Virus record (IMG/VR): IMGVR_UViG_3300028840_002330
Span: 1 to 28,762 of that record
DNA: 28,762 bases
Origin: a virus
Strand: one strand, 5' to 3'
This document shows, piece by piece, positions 7,397 through 14,315 of this stretch (the first letter of the stretch is position 1; every line of letters starts with the position of its first letter). The notes under the pieces are model-generated. The model saw only the letters and a list, made by a program, of their open reading frames with translations. It had not been told where the DNA came from and ran no database searches. A program made the position numbers and the translations under genes.

Positions 7397-9424
7397 TTAT
7401 GGTGTTGCGCGATTGATGATTTCACCCAGTCTGGCGGTTTGTTGCCCCAAGAGGTTGCCCATGGTAGCAAAGAATCCGCCGACGCCGCCCGCCAGGTTTT
7501 TCATGTCGCGGGCCATTTGCTTTTGCGGATCGTTCTGGTTCAGCAATGCAAGCTGCATGGCATCTCCGTAGCCGGCCAGGCCCATGAACGAGGAACGGTG
7601 GCGGTCGCCCGAACCAGCCCCAGCCAGTCCACCAAGCATTTGTCCCAGTGGACCACCGGCACGACCGGCCAACGCCCCGAGTACCCCGCCACCTGCCGCA
7701 AATTGTGCGTCGCCCCAAGCTCCACGCCCAGCCATCAATCCTTGGCCTAAGGCCCCATGGAGCCACTTGCCGGCACGCCAGCCCCAGCCACTTTCCCGTG
7801 TTTCTTTGGCAGTTTCCGCGCGTTTTGTTTGCTGCTCAGGGTCTAAAAAATTGCGAAGCGGCTTAAAGAGTTGGCTTAACAGTGGATCGCCACCAGCCAT
7901 TAACTTTGCGTGAGCAGTTTGCATGCGATTCCATGCAGCTCGTCCTTGACCTATTTTTTGTTGCGCGGCGCTCCATTTATCTTGAACGTTAGCCTGAATC
8001 AATCGCATCCGTTCCTTCCACGTCATATCCTTCCATTTGACAGTAGTGGCGTCTTTTAGAGCCTGCTTATGCTGGGTCATTTCATCCATAAACCTAAAGC
8101 CATCTGGCCCCGGTTTTCCCCGACGAGGGCCGCCATCTGGACCGAAACCGCCCCATTCCCATGTGCCGTATTTTCCTAAAAAAGCATCCTTGACTGCTTC
8201 CCGTACTGTAGTGTCATGGCTAATTTCTTTTGGCTTAGATTTACCGGGCATCCAACTTGGCGTGGCCTCGTAGATGGCCGATGCAATTGTATAGCCAAGA
8301 TGTTCACCCAATCGTTCCAAAAACGTGCTCATCGCTCGCCAGACTGCGGACAACAAAGACTGAATTATGTTTCCTACCACTCCCAATATTTTTTGTCCTT
8401 GCTTTATCCATCTTGCTAAATCAATGCTGCGAATTGCCGTGGCGATTGCATCCAACATCTCCTTCACGCCTTCTAGCATGCCCTTAAACTTGGGCAATTG
8501 ATTGTTGACGACTCTCGCTCCTAATTCCGCAAATGCTCCTATGATATTGCTGATTCCCGTGGAGATTGGCAACAAAATTTTCCCGATGTTCTCGAACAAT
8601 TGTCGGAAGTTCGCCCCCATCCGACGCATCGTGTTGGCAAAACTAGTTGCCGATCGCTCCATATCGCCCTGGGCGTCTTTGGTGCCATCCAAGATCACGC
8701 CCAGCCGAGCCATCACCTTTTGCTGCGCCGTAGCTTCGCGAGTGCCGCCCTTGATGCCCTGCTCCAAGAGCTTGGCGTTGAGCGTCGATTCACTCAAGAC
8801 AATTCCGTAAGCACGCACCGCTTCATGGTTGCCAACCAAGGCAGACGTCATCCGCCGCATGGCAATGGCTGGATCGTCGTCATGGAAAGACGCCAAGTCG
8901 ATACTCAATTCAGTAAGCGTTTTCGACAAAGCCATAGCCTTGTCGCGGGCGAATCCTAGAGGCACGAATGTGTCTTGAAACCCAGCCATCCATCGCCGCA
9001 AATCAGATGTCGCTAGTCCAAATCGCCGGCGAAAATTTCGGACGATCTGATCCGCTTCCTTGTTCAACCCCTTGAAAACAACGCGATACTTGTTTTCGAT
9101 CTCCTCTGCCGCGCTGGCCAACTTCAGGCTGCCGAAAATTCCGCCTGCCAAGATGGCAGCCATCCCCAGCATGCCCCACTTGACAATCGAAACAAGAGCA
9201 CTCATCCCGCCCGTCACAACCGCGCGGACAATAGAAAACCCAGACTTTAGGGTAACAACAAGCGTTCGGACGAATCTCTGCCCCATGAGCCGAGCAGCTT
9301 TCCCCGCTACAGCAACCATTTGGTTTGTAAATACGTGCCGAACTTGGTTGATTTCTCGACGTAATCGTTTCGTTTCCAGGCGAACGCTTAAATAAGCCGT
9401 AGCGAGCTTGGATGGACCGGGCAT
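7397..9424 (-). CDS. Tail tape measure protein
   Basis: This 675-aa protein sets tail length and is threaded through the tube. Evidence is position (directly after the two-frame chaperone), length, and content: a basic helical N-terminus (KRLRREINQVRHVF), a hydrophobic Gly/Ala segment at about residues 62-97 (VVTGGMSALVSIVKWGMLG then MAAILAGGIFG), then a characteristic tape-measure core around residues 100-300 (SAAEEIENKYRVVFKGLN, FGLATSDLRRWMAGFQDTF, RMTSALVGNHEAVRAYGI), and a Gly-rich C-terminus. At roughly 0.15 nm per residue it predicts a tail near 100 nm. No lysozyme or peptidase domain is visible. The ribosome-binding site before the ATG is weak, suggesting coupling to the chaperone gene. 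Confidence 0.9.
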   Translation of the reverse strand: MPGPSKLATAYLSVRLETKRLRREINQVRHVFTNQMVAVAGKAARLMGQRFVRTLVVTLKSGFSIVRAVVTGGMSALVSIVKWGMLGMAAILAGGIFGSLKLASAAEEIENKYRVVFKGLNKEADQIVRNFRRRFGLATSDLRRWMAGFQDTFVPLGFARDKAMALSKTLTELSIDLASFHDDDPAIAMRRMTSALVGNHEAVRAYGIVLSESTLNAKLLEQGIKGGTREATAQQKVMARLGVILDGTKDAQGDMERSATSFANTMRRMGANFRQLFENIGKILLPISTGISNIIGAFAELGARVVNNQLPKFKGMLEGVKEMLDAIATAIRSIDLARWIKQGQKILGVVGNIIQSLLSAVWRAMSTFLERLGEHLGYTIASAIYEATPSWMPGKSKPKEISHDTTVREAVKDAFLGKYGTWEWGGFGPDGGPRRGKPGPDGFRFMDEMTQHKQALKDATTVKWKDMTWKERMRLIQANVQDKWSAAQQKIGQGRAAWNRMQTAHAKLMAGGDPLLSQLFKPLRNFLDPEQQTKRAETAKETRESGWGWRAGKWLHGALGQGLMAGRGAWGDAQFAAGGGVLGALAGRAGGPLGQMLGGLAGAGSGDRHRSSFMGLAGYGDAMQLALLNQNDPQKQMARDMKNLAGGVGGFFATMGNLLGQQTARLGEIINRATP

Positions 9425-9434
9425 GGCTAATCAA

Positions 9435-9749
9435 TCAAAATGGAGCGGGTTGGCCAAAATGTCGTTCGTACAGTTCGCGTTCCCGTTGCAGGGGATCGAG
9501 CCACTTCTTCGGCGGTTTCTTTTCGTAAGGGACCGCATCAGCTGGCCGCTTCTGCGTGCCCTTGACGGCCCGTTCATCCGCCGCATACAACAGCACCTCA
9601 TAAATGGTCAAGTCTTTGACGTCGTTGGGGCTCATGCCCCGACCGCCCGCCATTCCCGGCAACGTCAATCGCCAGAAGAGATAGTCCCAGTTCCATCGGA
9701 GTCGTTCTTGGGCTCGGCCGCCGGTTCCGTGGCCGCCGAGCTTTCCGAG
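9435..9749 (-). CDS. Second frame of tail assembly chaperone (gpT-like part of a G-T fusion)
   Basis: This frame follows a -1 shift at AAAAAAC in the upstream chaperone gene and gives 104 residues. Read from the slip site it passes through R-L-R-W-N-W-D-Y-L-F-W-R-L-T-L-P-G-M without a stop, then GMSPNDVKDLTIYEVLLYAA to the end at 9435. The aromatic segment just before the overlap looks conserved and coding, which would be hard to explain if translation began only at the TTG of 9668, where the frames overlap as TTGA. The fused product would be about 274 aa. By analogy with lambda gpG and gpGT, the short form coats tape measure while the long form recruits tail tube. An independent TTG-initiated 77-aa product cannot be excluded. 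Confidence 0.8.
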   Translation of the reverse strand, partial: LGKLGGHGTGGRAQERLRWNWDYLFWRLTLPGMAGGRGMSPNDVKDLTIYEVLLYAADERAVKGTQKRPADAVPYEKKPPKKWLDPLQRERELYERHFGQPAPF

Positions 9750-10258
9750 TTTTTTACCGCTTGCGGGATTTGGTCTAACGTTCCTGCCTGATCGCGTGAT
9801 TCCTTGATGTCATCAAGGATACTGTCGTCCATTTGGTTCAGTTTGTCGATCAATTCCTCAAGCGTGAACTTGCCGGGATTCGACCGTTCAAACATCAACC
9901 AGAGCGTATAACCCATGCCCTCGACTGTATCAATCCAGCCGATGTTACCTGGGTCAATCATATTGCCGTCGTCATCGAATTTCGGTGGCGTCCCTGCCAC
10001 CTCCTCCGGATCAACTCGCGTGATTGCCGCCGCTTCTCGTCTGGCGACCTCCCACTCCTTTTGCCACAAATCTGGCGGCATGTCATCCCGCAAATCCAGC
10101 GTCATTTGCTGGCGCTGCTTGCGTTTCTGCCGCACCAAATGCTTTTCAACCGTCGCAAAATCGCGGAGTGTGATCGGCCCGATCAAATAGGTCTGGCCGT
10201 CCAATGTAATCTCGGCCTGGCCTGCGGCCGGCCCCGAAATGCCGGAAATATCACTCAT
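9665..10258 (-). CDS. Tail assembly chaperone, short form (gpG-like)
   Basis: The start is most likely the second of two adjacent ATGs (10258), six bases after AGGGG; using 10261 adds one Met. The 197-aa product has a beta-rich N-terminus (AEITLDGQTYLIGPITLRDF), helices with basic patches (residues about 38-80), a central IGWIDTVEGMGYTLWLMFER segment, and a disordered acidic/Ser tail that encodes the slippery site. Position between tail tube and tape measure genes, and the presence of an overlapping -1 frame, are the hallmarks of the G/T chaperone pair in siphoviruses. Residues near the shift site are V168, K169, N170 (numbered from 10258). Confidence 0.85.
   Translation of the reverse strand: MSDISGISGPAAGQAEITLDGQTYLIGPITLRDFATVEKHLVRQKRKQRQQMTLDLRDDMPPDLWQKEWEVARREAAAITRVDPEEVAGTPPKFDDDGNMIDPGNIGWIDTVEGMGYTLWLMFERSNPGKFTLEELIDKLNQMDDSILDDIKESRDQAGTLDQIPQAVKNSESSAATEPAAEPKNDSDGTGTISSGD
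9713..9755 (-). promoter_or_regulatory. Programmed -1 frameshift signal: A-AAA-AAC slippery site plus hairpin
   Basis: In the zero frame the codons GTA AAA AAC (9757-9749) contain the ideal X-XXY-YYZ heptamer A-AAA-AAC. Eight bases later, CTCGGC (9740-9735) pairs with GCCGAG (9718-9713), then one G-G mismatch and an inner GCC/GGC stem (9733-9731 with 9722-9720) close an 8-base loop. Heptamer, spacer length and GC-rich stem all fit the standard arrangement for -1 frameshifting, and the -1 frame is open to the end of the second chaperone frame. Confidence 0.85.
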
Positions 10259-10313
10259 CATGTGCCCCTAGGGTGCGAGTGGAGTTGTGAATGATTCGAC
10301 GCTACAGGCCAGG

Positions 10314-10709
10314 CTACGTTTGCAGTGCGCCGTCACCGGTCCATTGTCCGTTGGTTTGGAAGCTGGCTTCCCAACCCACAGGCCCGCCTTCGTCGATGTC
10401 TTCCTCGACATCCAGTGATTCGATGGTGACCGACGACTCGATGTATTGCGTAGCAGTGATGTAGAACGTAGCCGTGACGGTATCGCCGACGTCCATGTGA
10501 TTTCGCACATCGTCTTCCGGATCAAAATTGCCACGAACTGTGCCGGAACCACTCTTGGTACCAGCAACAGTTTCCTTGTACCCGGAACTTTGATTTGTGG
10601 CTCGGGCATGGACCGCTGCCTTGCGAGACAACGACCAGAAATAGACTTCGATGATTTCGGACGCGGCAATTTTGAACGTGCCGTACTGCCCAGAAATGGG
10701 GGCTGCCAT
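10314..10709 (-). CDS. Major tail tube protein
   Basis: I chose the ATG at 10709 (MAAPISGQYGTFKIAASEII) because GGAG lies eight bases upstream; a longer open frame above it runs through the leader region. The 131-aa product is a single beta-sandwich with alternating strands (VYFWSLSRKAAVHARA, DTVTATFYITATQYIESSVT, WEASFQTNGQW), typical of small tail tube proteins that polymerise as hexamer rings. It sits just before the chaperone and tape measure genes, the canonical place. It is the first gene after the promoter and hairpin at 10928-10798, which fits the high expression a tube subunit needs. Confidence 0.75.
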   Translation of the reverse strand: MAAPISGQYGTFKIAASEIIEVYFWSLSRKAAVHARATNQSSGYKETVAGTKSGSGTVRGNFDPEDDVRNHMDVGDTVTATFYITATQYIESSVTIESLDVEEDIDEGGPVGWEASFQTNGQWTGDGALQT

Positions 10710-10797
10710 TTGTTGATTCTCCGCGCAGGAAGCCGCTGTTGGTCCAGCCGCCGTGAGCCCCACTGCGCAGAGACAAACTTGAATGTGCATTCGCCAA

Positions 10798-10839
10798 GAA
10801 ACAGAAAAACCCGGTCATGGCTAAGGCCACGGCCGGGTT
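10798..10839 (-). terminator. Intrinsic terminator or attenuator in the leader of the tail operon
   Basis: On the minus strand AACCCGGCCGTGGC (10839-10826) pairs with GCCATGACCGGGTT (10821-10808) across a CTTA loop, with one C-A mismatch and one G-T wobble. It is followed by TTTCTGTTTC, which extends the T run at the stem base to five. It lies after the small membrane protein gene and also downstream of the promoter at 10928-10899, so it could end upstream transcripts, release a short RNA of about 95 bases, or attenuate tail expression. Confidence 0.75.
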
Positions 10840-10898
10840 CCCGTCTCGGTGATACGCCGGTTGCTGGGGGTTTAGCTACCGTCCAGCATCAGATTGTG

Positions 10899-10928
10899 AT
10901 TGTAGAGTGGCGAGATAGGCAAAGTCAA
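10899..10928 (-). promoter_or_regulatory. Sigma70-like promoter upstream of tail tube gene
   Basis: On the minus strand TTGACT (10928-10923) and TACAAT (10904-10899) are separated by 18 bases, each one substitution from consensus. Initiation would fall near 10892. It lies in a non-coding gap of about 240 bases, the natural place for a promoter of the tail genes. Recognition by the host is not demonstrated. Confidence 0.6.
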
Positions 10929-10945
10929 GTTGGATTGCCAATGGA

Positions 10946-11167
10946 TTAGCGTAATGGTGGCGGAGATGGGGCCCTTTTTGAGGATGCAGGTCGATTGCTG
11001 GCGTGCAACTCGCGGGCGAGTTCATCTAAACGATCGCGGCAATCATGAAGAATCTGGAGATATTGTCGTCCTAGCACCCAGAGCATCAACAACAAGACTG
11101 CACAACCGGCAACGCCAACACACGTGATCCATCGCCAGACTGCAAAAAAATGTTCCAGCCCCGTCAT
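10946..11167 (-). CDS. Small single-pass membrane protein with coiled coil
   Basis: The ATG at 11167 has AGGGGGTGA upstream. The 73-aa product has one hydrophobic segment at about residues 12-34 (RWITCVGVAGCAVLLLMLWV), then a charged heptad-like helix (ILHDCRDRLDELARELHAS) and a Pro/Ser/Lys end. The shape, an N-terminal membrane anchor followed by a coiled coil, is shared by small holins, inner-membrane spanins and phage membrane accessory proteins. No motif decides between them. It lies between the tail terminator and tail tube genes, an unusual place for a lysis gene. Confidence 0.65.
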   Translation of the reverse strand: MTGLEHFFAVWRWITCVGVAGCAVLLLMLWVLGRQYLQILHDCRDRLDELARELHASNRPASSKRAPSPPPLR

Positions 11168-11173
11168 GGTTCG

Positions 11174-11296
11174 TCACCCCCTGCCAAATTCTTGATAGTG
11201 AAGAAAGAATAACTTTGACCTACCCCACTTCCGAACGATACCACCACCCATGATAGCATCGGAATTCAAATGCACGCAACCACTCAGTAAGATCAA
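11174..11296 (-). CDS. Tentative mini-protein (40 aa) in the gap after the tail terminator gene
   Basis: The frame starts at a TTG (11296-11294), has only a weak GGA upstream and ends nine bases before the ATG of the membrane protein. It contains LILLSGC at its start, which matches a lipobox, but the hydrophobic stretch before the cysteine is too short for a normal lipoprotein signal unless a rare upstream start such as ATT is used. The composition (HLNSDAIMGGGIVRKWG) looks protein-like. An outer spanin partner for the neighbouring coiled-coil protein is one speculative reading, and chance is the other. Confidence 0.2.
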   Translation of the reverse strand: MILLSGCVHLNSDAIMGGGIVRKWGRSKLFFLHYQEFGRG

Positions 11297-11360
11297 TCGG
11301 TTGGTTCCAGCTACACAAATAGCCGCAATCCCTTGCTGAGCAACGACTTGCGACTCGCCG

Positions 11361-11777
11361 CTAACTCGCCCGATCTACGGCCCGGAGGTAGGAATACGTC
11401 AAAACGTGCCGCCAAACGCCCTTGTCTTCCTCTTCGGACGATTCACCTTCGCGTCGGACCCGGAAGATTCGCCCTTGGCCACTGGCCAACGTAGGTAGCA
11501 GCGAATCGAACACGGCCGCCACTACTTTGGCATTCGCCGACGCGGCCTCGGGGTTGGAGTTAAAGATACGGAATTCAAGCCGATCTTGCCAAGATTCTTT
11601 GCGGCTAGTGTACGCTTCCAGCGTGCTGGGCAACGTCTGGATAATAACATACGGGAAGCTGGGGCTGGCGTCGGCCGGCTCACGATCGCGATAGGGACCG
11701 CCAAATGACGACAGCGACGATTCGGCGTCCCATGCAGTCTTCAACGCGGTCAGTAGATCAGAAACGCTGGCGGCCAT
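11361..11777 (-). CDS. Tail terminator / tail completion protein
   Basis: The 138-aa product has the pattern of small alpha/beta tail terminators: a helix (SDLLTALKTAWDAESSLSSF), a strand region with PSFPYVIIQTLPSTLEAYT, then DRLEFRIFNSNPEAASANAK leading into the helix VVAAVFDSLLPTLASG and a final strand (GVWRHVLTYSYLRAVD). Such proteins cap the tail tube and join it to the head. It follows the gp10-like gene by nine bases and precedes the tail tube region, the expected order. The start ATG at 11777 has AGGG about eight bases upstream. Confidence 0.7.
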   Translation of the reverse strand: MAASVSDLLTALKTAWDAESSLSSFGGPYRDREPADASPSFPYVIIQTLPSTLEAYTSRKESWQDRLEFRIFNSNPEAASANAKVVAAVFDSLLPTLASGQGRIFRVRREGESSEEEDKGVWRHVLTYSYLRAVDRAS

Positions 11778-11786
11778 AACGAAACC

Positions 11787-12155
11787 CTATCGGTGAATCT
11801 GCACACGAGTGAACAATCTGCGGAGCGACAATAACGTGCGGCGAAAATAAGACCGTTCAGAACCGATTTTCCTGTTCCCCAGCTCCAGGTCCAGTGCATA
11901 AGGCGCATCGCTGTAGACGATCATTTCGCCACGTTGGCCACCCCGTTGCACCTGAATGCTCTCTTGCAGCCGTCCGGTGCGTTTGTGGGGGAAATTGCCC
12001 GGCAGGCTGGCTGGCGGTCCTTGCTGGCTGATGTTCTTTCGGATCGCTGCGGCTACCGTGTTGGCCTGTTCTTCCACCCACGGTTCCATATCGATTTGAA
12101 CCCGCCGGATCGTACGATCAAGGGCCCAGTCTCTAAGGGTGCATAGTTTGCTCAT
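11787..12155 (-). CDS. HK97 gp10-like neck / head-tail joining protein
   Basis: I prefer the ATG at 12155 (AAAGG about nine bases upstream) to the TTG at 12158. The 122-aa product shows the family pattern: an N-terminal helix (VEEQANTVAAAIRKNISQQG), then FPHKRTGRLQESIQV (residues about 55-69), where T-G-x-L-x-x-S is typical, then a beta segment with DAPYALDLELG (about 82-92) and a basic C-terminus. These proteins form part of the neck in HK97-like phages. Its start overlaps the end of a methyltransferase gene by 23 bases. Confidence 0.8.
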   Translation of the reverse strand: MSKLCTLRDWALDRTIRRVQIDMEPWVEEQANTVAAAIRKNISQQGPPASLPGNFPHKRTGRLQESIQVQRGGQRGEMIVYSDAPYALDLELGNRKIGSERSYFRRTLLSLRRLFTRVQIHR

Positions 12156-12744
12156 CAATTGCAGCCTTTCTTCGTAAAGCCAATTTTCGCACCCCTACCT
12201 GCCTTCCCTTCCACAGCAATTCATAGAAACAATTTGCCTGTGACAAAAACTCATCGACTGCCGGCTTTACTTGATTGCGTCGGCGCAACCGATAGTCATC
12301 CCAGACAACCAATCCGCCTGCATGGACTAACGGCCAGACCAACTGTGAATCTTTCCGCACGGCAGCACCATCATGGCCACCGTCAATGTATGCAATATCA
12401 ACACTGTTGTTTTTCCATTCATCCCACAACAAAACATCCTGTGACGCCCCATGGATCAATCTGACGCGACTGCCAAATTCAGCCAGATTCGATTGTGCAC
12501 GCTGCTGAATGCGCCGCATAGCATCCAAAGTAGGATAACGTCGTGTCGGAGCCCACACGTCAATGCCAATATACCGACTATCGGGATGCGTCAAGACATT
12601 GCTTAACATCCAATAAGCACTACCACCCTCGAATACTCCAATTTCCAAATAAGTCAACTTTTGCCCAGACAATGGCGACAGCCATTGAGCCCAGTCTTTC
12701 TGCACTCGCCGATGCCACTTGCGTGTAAATTGCGGTTTTGTCAC
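12133..12744 (-). CDS. Class I SAM-dependent methyltransferase (Methyltransf_24-like) embedded in connector genes
   Basis: The 203-aa product starts at GTG 12744, with AGGTGG upstream. LEIGVFEGGSAYWML (residues 33-47) is the SAM-binding loop, GIDVW (60-64) the end of strand 2, and YIDGGHDGAAVRKD (119-132) plus GGLVVWDDYR (143-152) the strand 4/5 region that defines the Methyltransf_24 group. The fold is complete. Known members of this group modify sugars, antibiotics or other small molecules. It interrupts the stopper/gp10 order of an otherwise ordinary connector block, so it looks like an acquired extra gene. It differs from the methyltransferase at the left edge (EVGVHRG instead of EIGVFEG), so the two are not a recent duplicate. 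Confidence 0.85.
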   Translation of the reverse strand: MTKPQFTRKWHRRVQKDWAQWLSPLSGQKLTYLEIGVFEGGSAYWMLSNVLTHPDSRYIGIDVWAPTRRYPTLDAMRRIQQRAQSNLAEFGSRVRLIHGASQDVLLWDEWKNNSVDIAYIDGGHDGAAVRKDSQLVWPLVHAGGLVVWDDYRLRRRNQVKPAVDEFLSQANCFYELLWKGRQVGVRKLALRRKAAIDEQTMHP

Positions 12745-12754
12745 TTAACACCAC

Positions 12755-13099
12755 CTATCTGTCTCGTGTCGTCACTGAATTGCCCAGCACCACCCACAAC
12801 AAGTCGGTTCCCGGTCGCCCTTCGGAATAGGCCCCGGTCACCTCCAACTTCGTACTATCCGACAGCGTCACGCGATGTTGTCGCCCGATGCTCGGATTCG
12901 TCGAGAAGAACAAGATATGCGTAACCCGCAGACCCCGCGATTCGTAATCAAGCACTTCCGCCGAATCCAGCTTTTGCACCAAGCAATCCTTGCTGCTGGC
13001 CGTGCCCAGCGTGACGGAAACGCCGAATTCTGCGCCCGTGCCGGCTGTCTCGACCTGAACGCTGACCGTGTCTTGGCTGCATAAAGACTCAATACTCAC
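12755..13099 (-). CDS. Head-tail stopper / head completion protein (by position)
   Basis: The frame is open from a GTG at 13117, directly after the upstream stop, but the GTG at 13099 (reading MSIESLCSQDTVSVQ) has GAGGTG four bases upstream and gives a tidier N-terminus; both are possible. The product of about 114 aa is a compact beta-barrel-like sequence with strands VSVTLGT, THILFFSTNPSIGRQHRVTL and TDLLWVVLGNSV. The P-S-x-G-R-Q-H-R-V-x-L stretch and small size fit the SPP1 gp16-like stopper family, whose members close the connector after packaging. The identification relies on gene order between the gp6-like and gp10-like genes as much as on sequence. Confidence 0.6.
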   Translation of the reverse strand: MSIESLCSQDTVSVQVETAGTGAEFGVSVTLGTASSKDCLVQKLDSAEVLDYESRGLRVTHILFFSTNPSIGRQHRVTLSDSTKLEVTGAYSEGRPGTDLLWVVLGNSVTTRDR

Positions 13100-13117
13100 A
13101 ATGCACCTCACACCCAC

Positions 13118-13873
13118 CTACGCCCACAAACGGCCGTAGTTCCGGAATGGTTGTAACAACAACTGAGCTTCTTGCGGCACATTGACCACCAGCCCCGACC
13201 CGGCCACCGCCGATCCGCCACCATACGAAACCGAATACTTGCCAATCGATTCTGCCGTTACAGGCCCCGCCCCGCTGCTCGATTGATTCGACTTCCATCC
13301 CCAAAACGCGCGAGCCGCCGTGATGATCACCGCTTCCTTGATGGGAGCCGCCTCTGCATCAAACTGGGCCGCCGTCCAGCCGCCAGAATACGTCGCCTTG
13401 ACGGTACGCGGTTCCGATGGCCATGTGCCACCAATACGAATCAAGGCACCCGACCGGCTAAAAGTCGTGTCGTCCATGTCGAGATAGAAGTCGGTGCCCG
13501 CCGTCAACAGTGTGCTGCTGCCAAAGGCATCGTCCGCCTGCCCCGCATAGGCCCCGGTGTCTTCGTACACGGCCAGGCTCGTGGACCACACGGGGATATG
13601 CTTCAGTTGCAATCGGCTCAGCCGAGAATAGCGGCCTTCCCGGACAACCTGCCCGCCCACCATGCCGTAATCTTCAAGCGATACGTCACCATGCAGCTCT
13701 TGGCCAATAGGCAGATATTCCGTATGCGTGCCAAACTCCAGGTCGTTTTGCATGTACGACTTGACGGCACGTTCTGCACGAGCGTGGACCGAATCCAACA
13801 GGCCCAAATCAGCATCAGAGATCGTTGATCCCTTGCCGATGGCCACCAAGATTTCAGCGCGTGATGTAATCAC
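13118..13873 (-). CDS. Head-tail connector (gp6/adaptor-like)
   Basis: The GTG at 13873 has GGGAG six bases upstream. The 251-aa product starts with helices (ISDADLGLLDSVHARAERAV, residues about 18-37) followed by a long beta insert (DFYLDMDDTTFSRSGALIRI, WPSEPRTVKATYSGGW) and a helix PIKEAVIITAARAFWGWKS, ending EAQLLLQPFRNYGRLW. The helix pair and the L-x-P-F-R C-terminus are typical of adaptor proteins that ring the portal; the beta insert makes it longer than HK97 gp6 (about 110 aa), a form common in other phages. It opens the block that continues with stopper, gp10-like and tail terminator genes. Confidence 0.8.
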   Translation of the reverse strand: MITSRAEILVAIGKGSTISDADLGLLDSVHARAERAVKSYMQNDLEFGTHTEYLPIGQELHGDVSLEDYGMVGGQVVREGRYSRLSRLQLKHIPVWSTSLAVYEDTGAYAGQADDAFGSSTLLTAGTDFYLDMDDTTFSRSGALIRIGGTWPSEPRTVKATYSGGWTAAQFDAEAAPIKEAVIITAARAFWGWKSNQSSSGAGPVTAESIGKYSVSYGGGSAVAGSGLVVNVPQEAQLLLQPFRNYGRLWA

Positions 13874-13885
13874 AAGAATCTCCCG

Positions 13886-14302
13886 TTAAGATGACGACGA
13901 CGAATCGCTTGATGAACTGGATTCCTCTTCGCCTACTTCGCCGCCCATGGTGGGGTGCAAAACCATTACCCCGTATTCCGCATGCTTAATCGCGTCCGCA
14001 GGGGCAGTTTCGCTATTGTCAACTACGGCCAACTCCACATCATAAGCGCCCGGTTCCAAATCAGACGTATCCGTACCGAACCGCACCGTGACGTCATTGG
14101 AGGCAACCGTAAACGTCACGCTTGACCCACCCGGTTCAGCCTCAATCGAACTCATGTCCAGATCGGGAGTGCCGCCACCACGCCCAATCTTCACCCGCAC
14201 AACATCATCTGATAGAAGCGTAACTTCCGTGGTGCCGTCATCTTCAAACAGGTTGACGTCGTAATCCACCACGCGATTTTTGTAAACGTGAATTTGGAAC
14301 AC
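13886..14302 (-). CDS. Protease-less near-copy of the N-terminal virion domain, ending in a poly-Ser tail
   Basis: The start is the GTG at 14302 (reading VFQIHVYKNRVVDYDVNLFE) with AGGCGG upstream, 13 bases after the previous stop. The 138 residues match the first 138 of the upstream protease protein at about 84 percent by eye, including GRGGGTP, VRFGTDT, PGAYDV and HAEYGV. The copy ends within the S-S-S-S-S-D-S-S-S-S-S segment, where the other protein continues into a linker and a protease. The domain is beta-rich and resembles N-terminal domains of phage baseplate/upper fibre proteins (BppU style), an inference from pattern. Mixed assembly with the longer protein would dilute the protease on the virion. 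Confidence 0.75.
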   Translation of the reverse strand: MFQIHVYKNRVVDYDVNLFEDDGTTEVTLLSDDVVRVKIGRGGGTPDLDMSSIEAEPGGSSVTFTVASNDVTVRFGTDTSDLEPGAYDVELAVVDNSETAPADAIKHAEYGVMVLHPTMGGEVGEEESSSSSDSSSSS

Positions 14303-14315
14303 CAGGATAATCCGC

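Noticed and set aside
10710-10790. N-terminal extension of the tail tube frame to 10790
   Set aside because: The extension looks like a Cys/Ala-rich leader, but the ATG at 10709 has the well-placed GGAG and begins a normal virion protein; the upstream part lies in the leader RNA.
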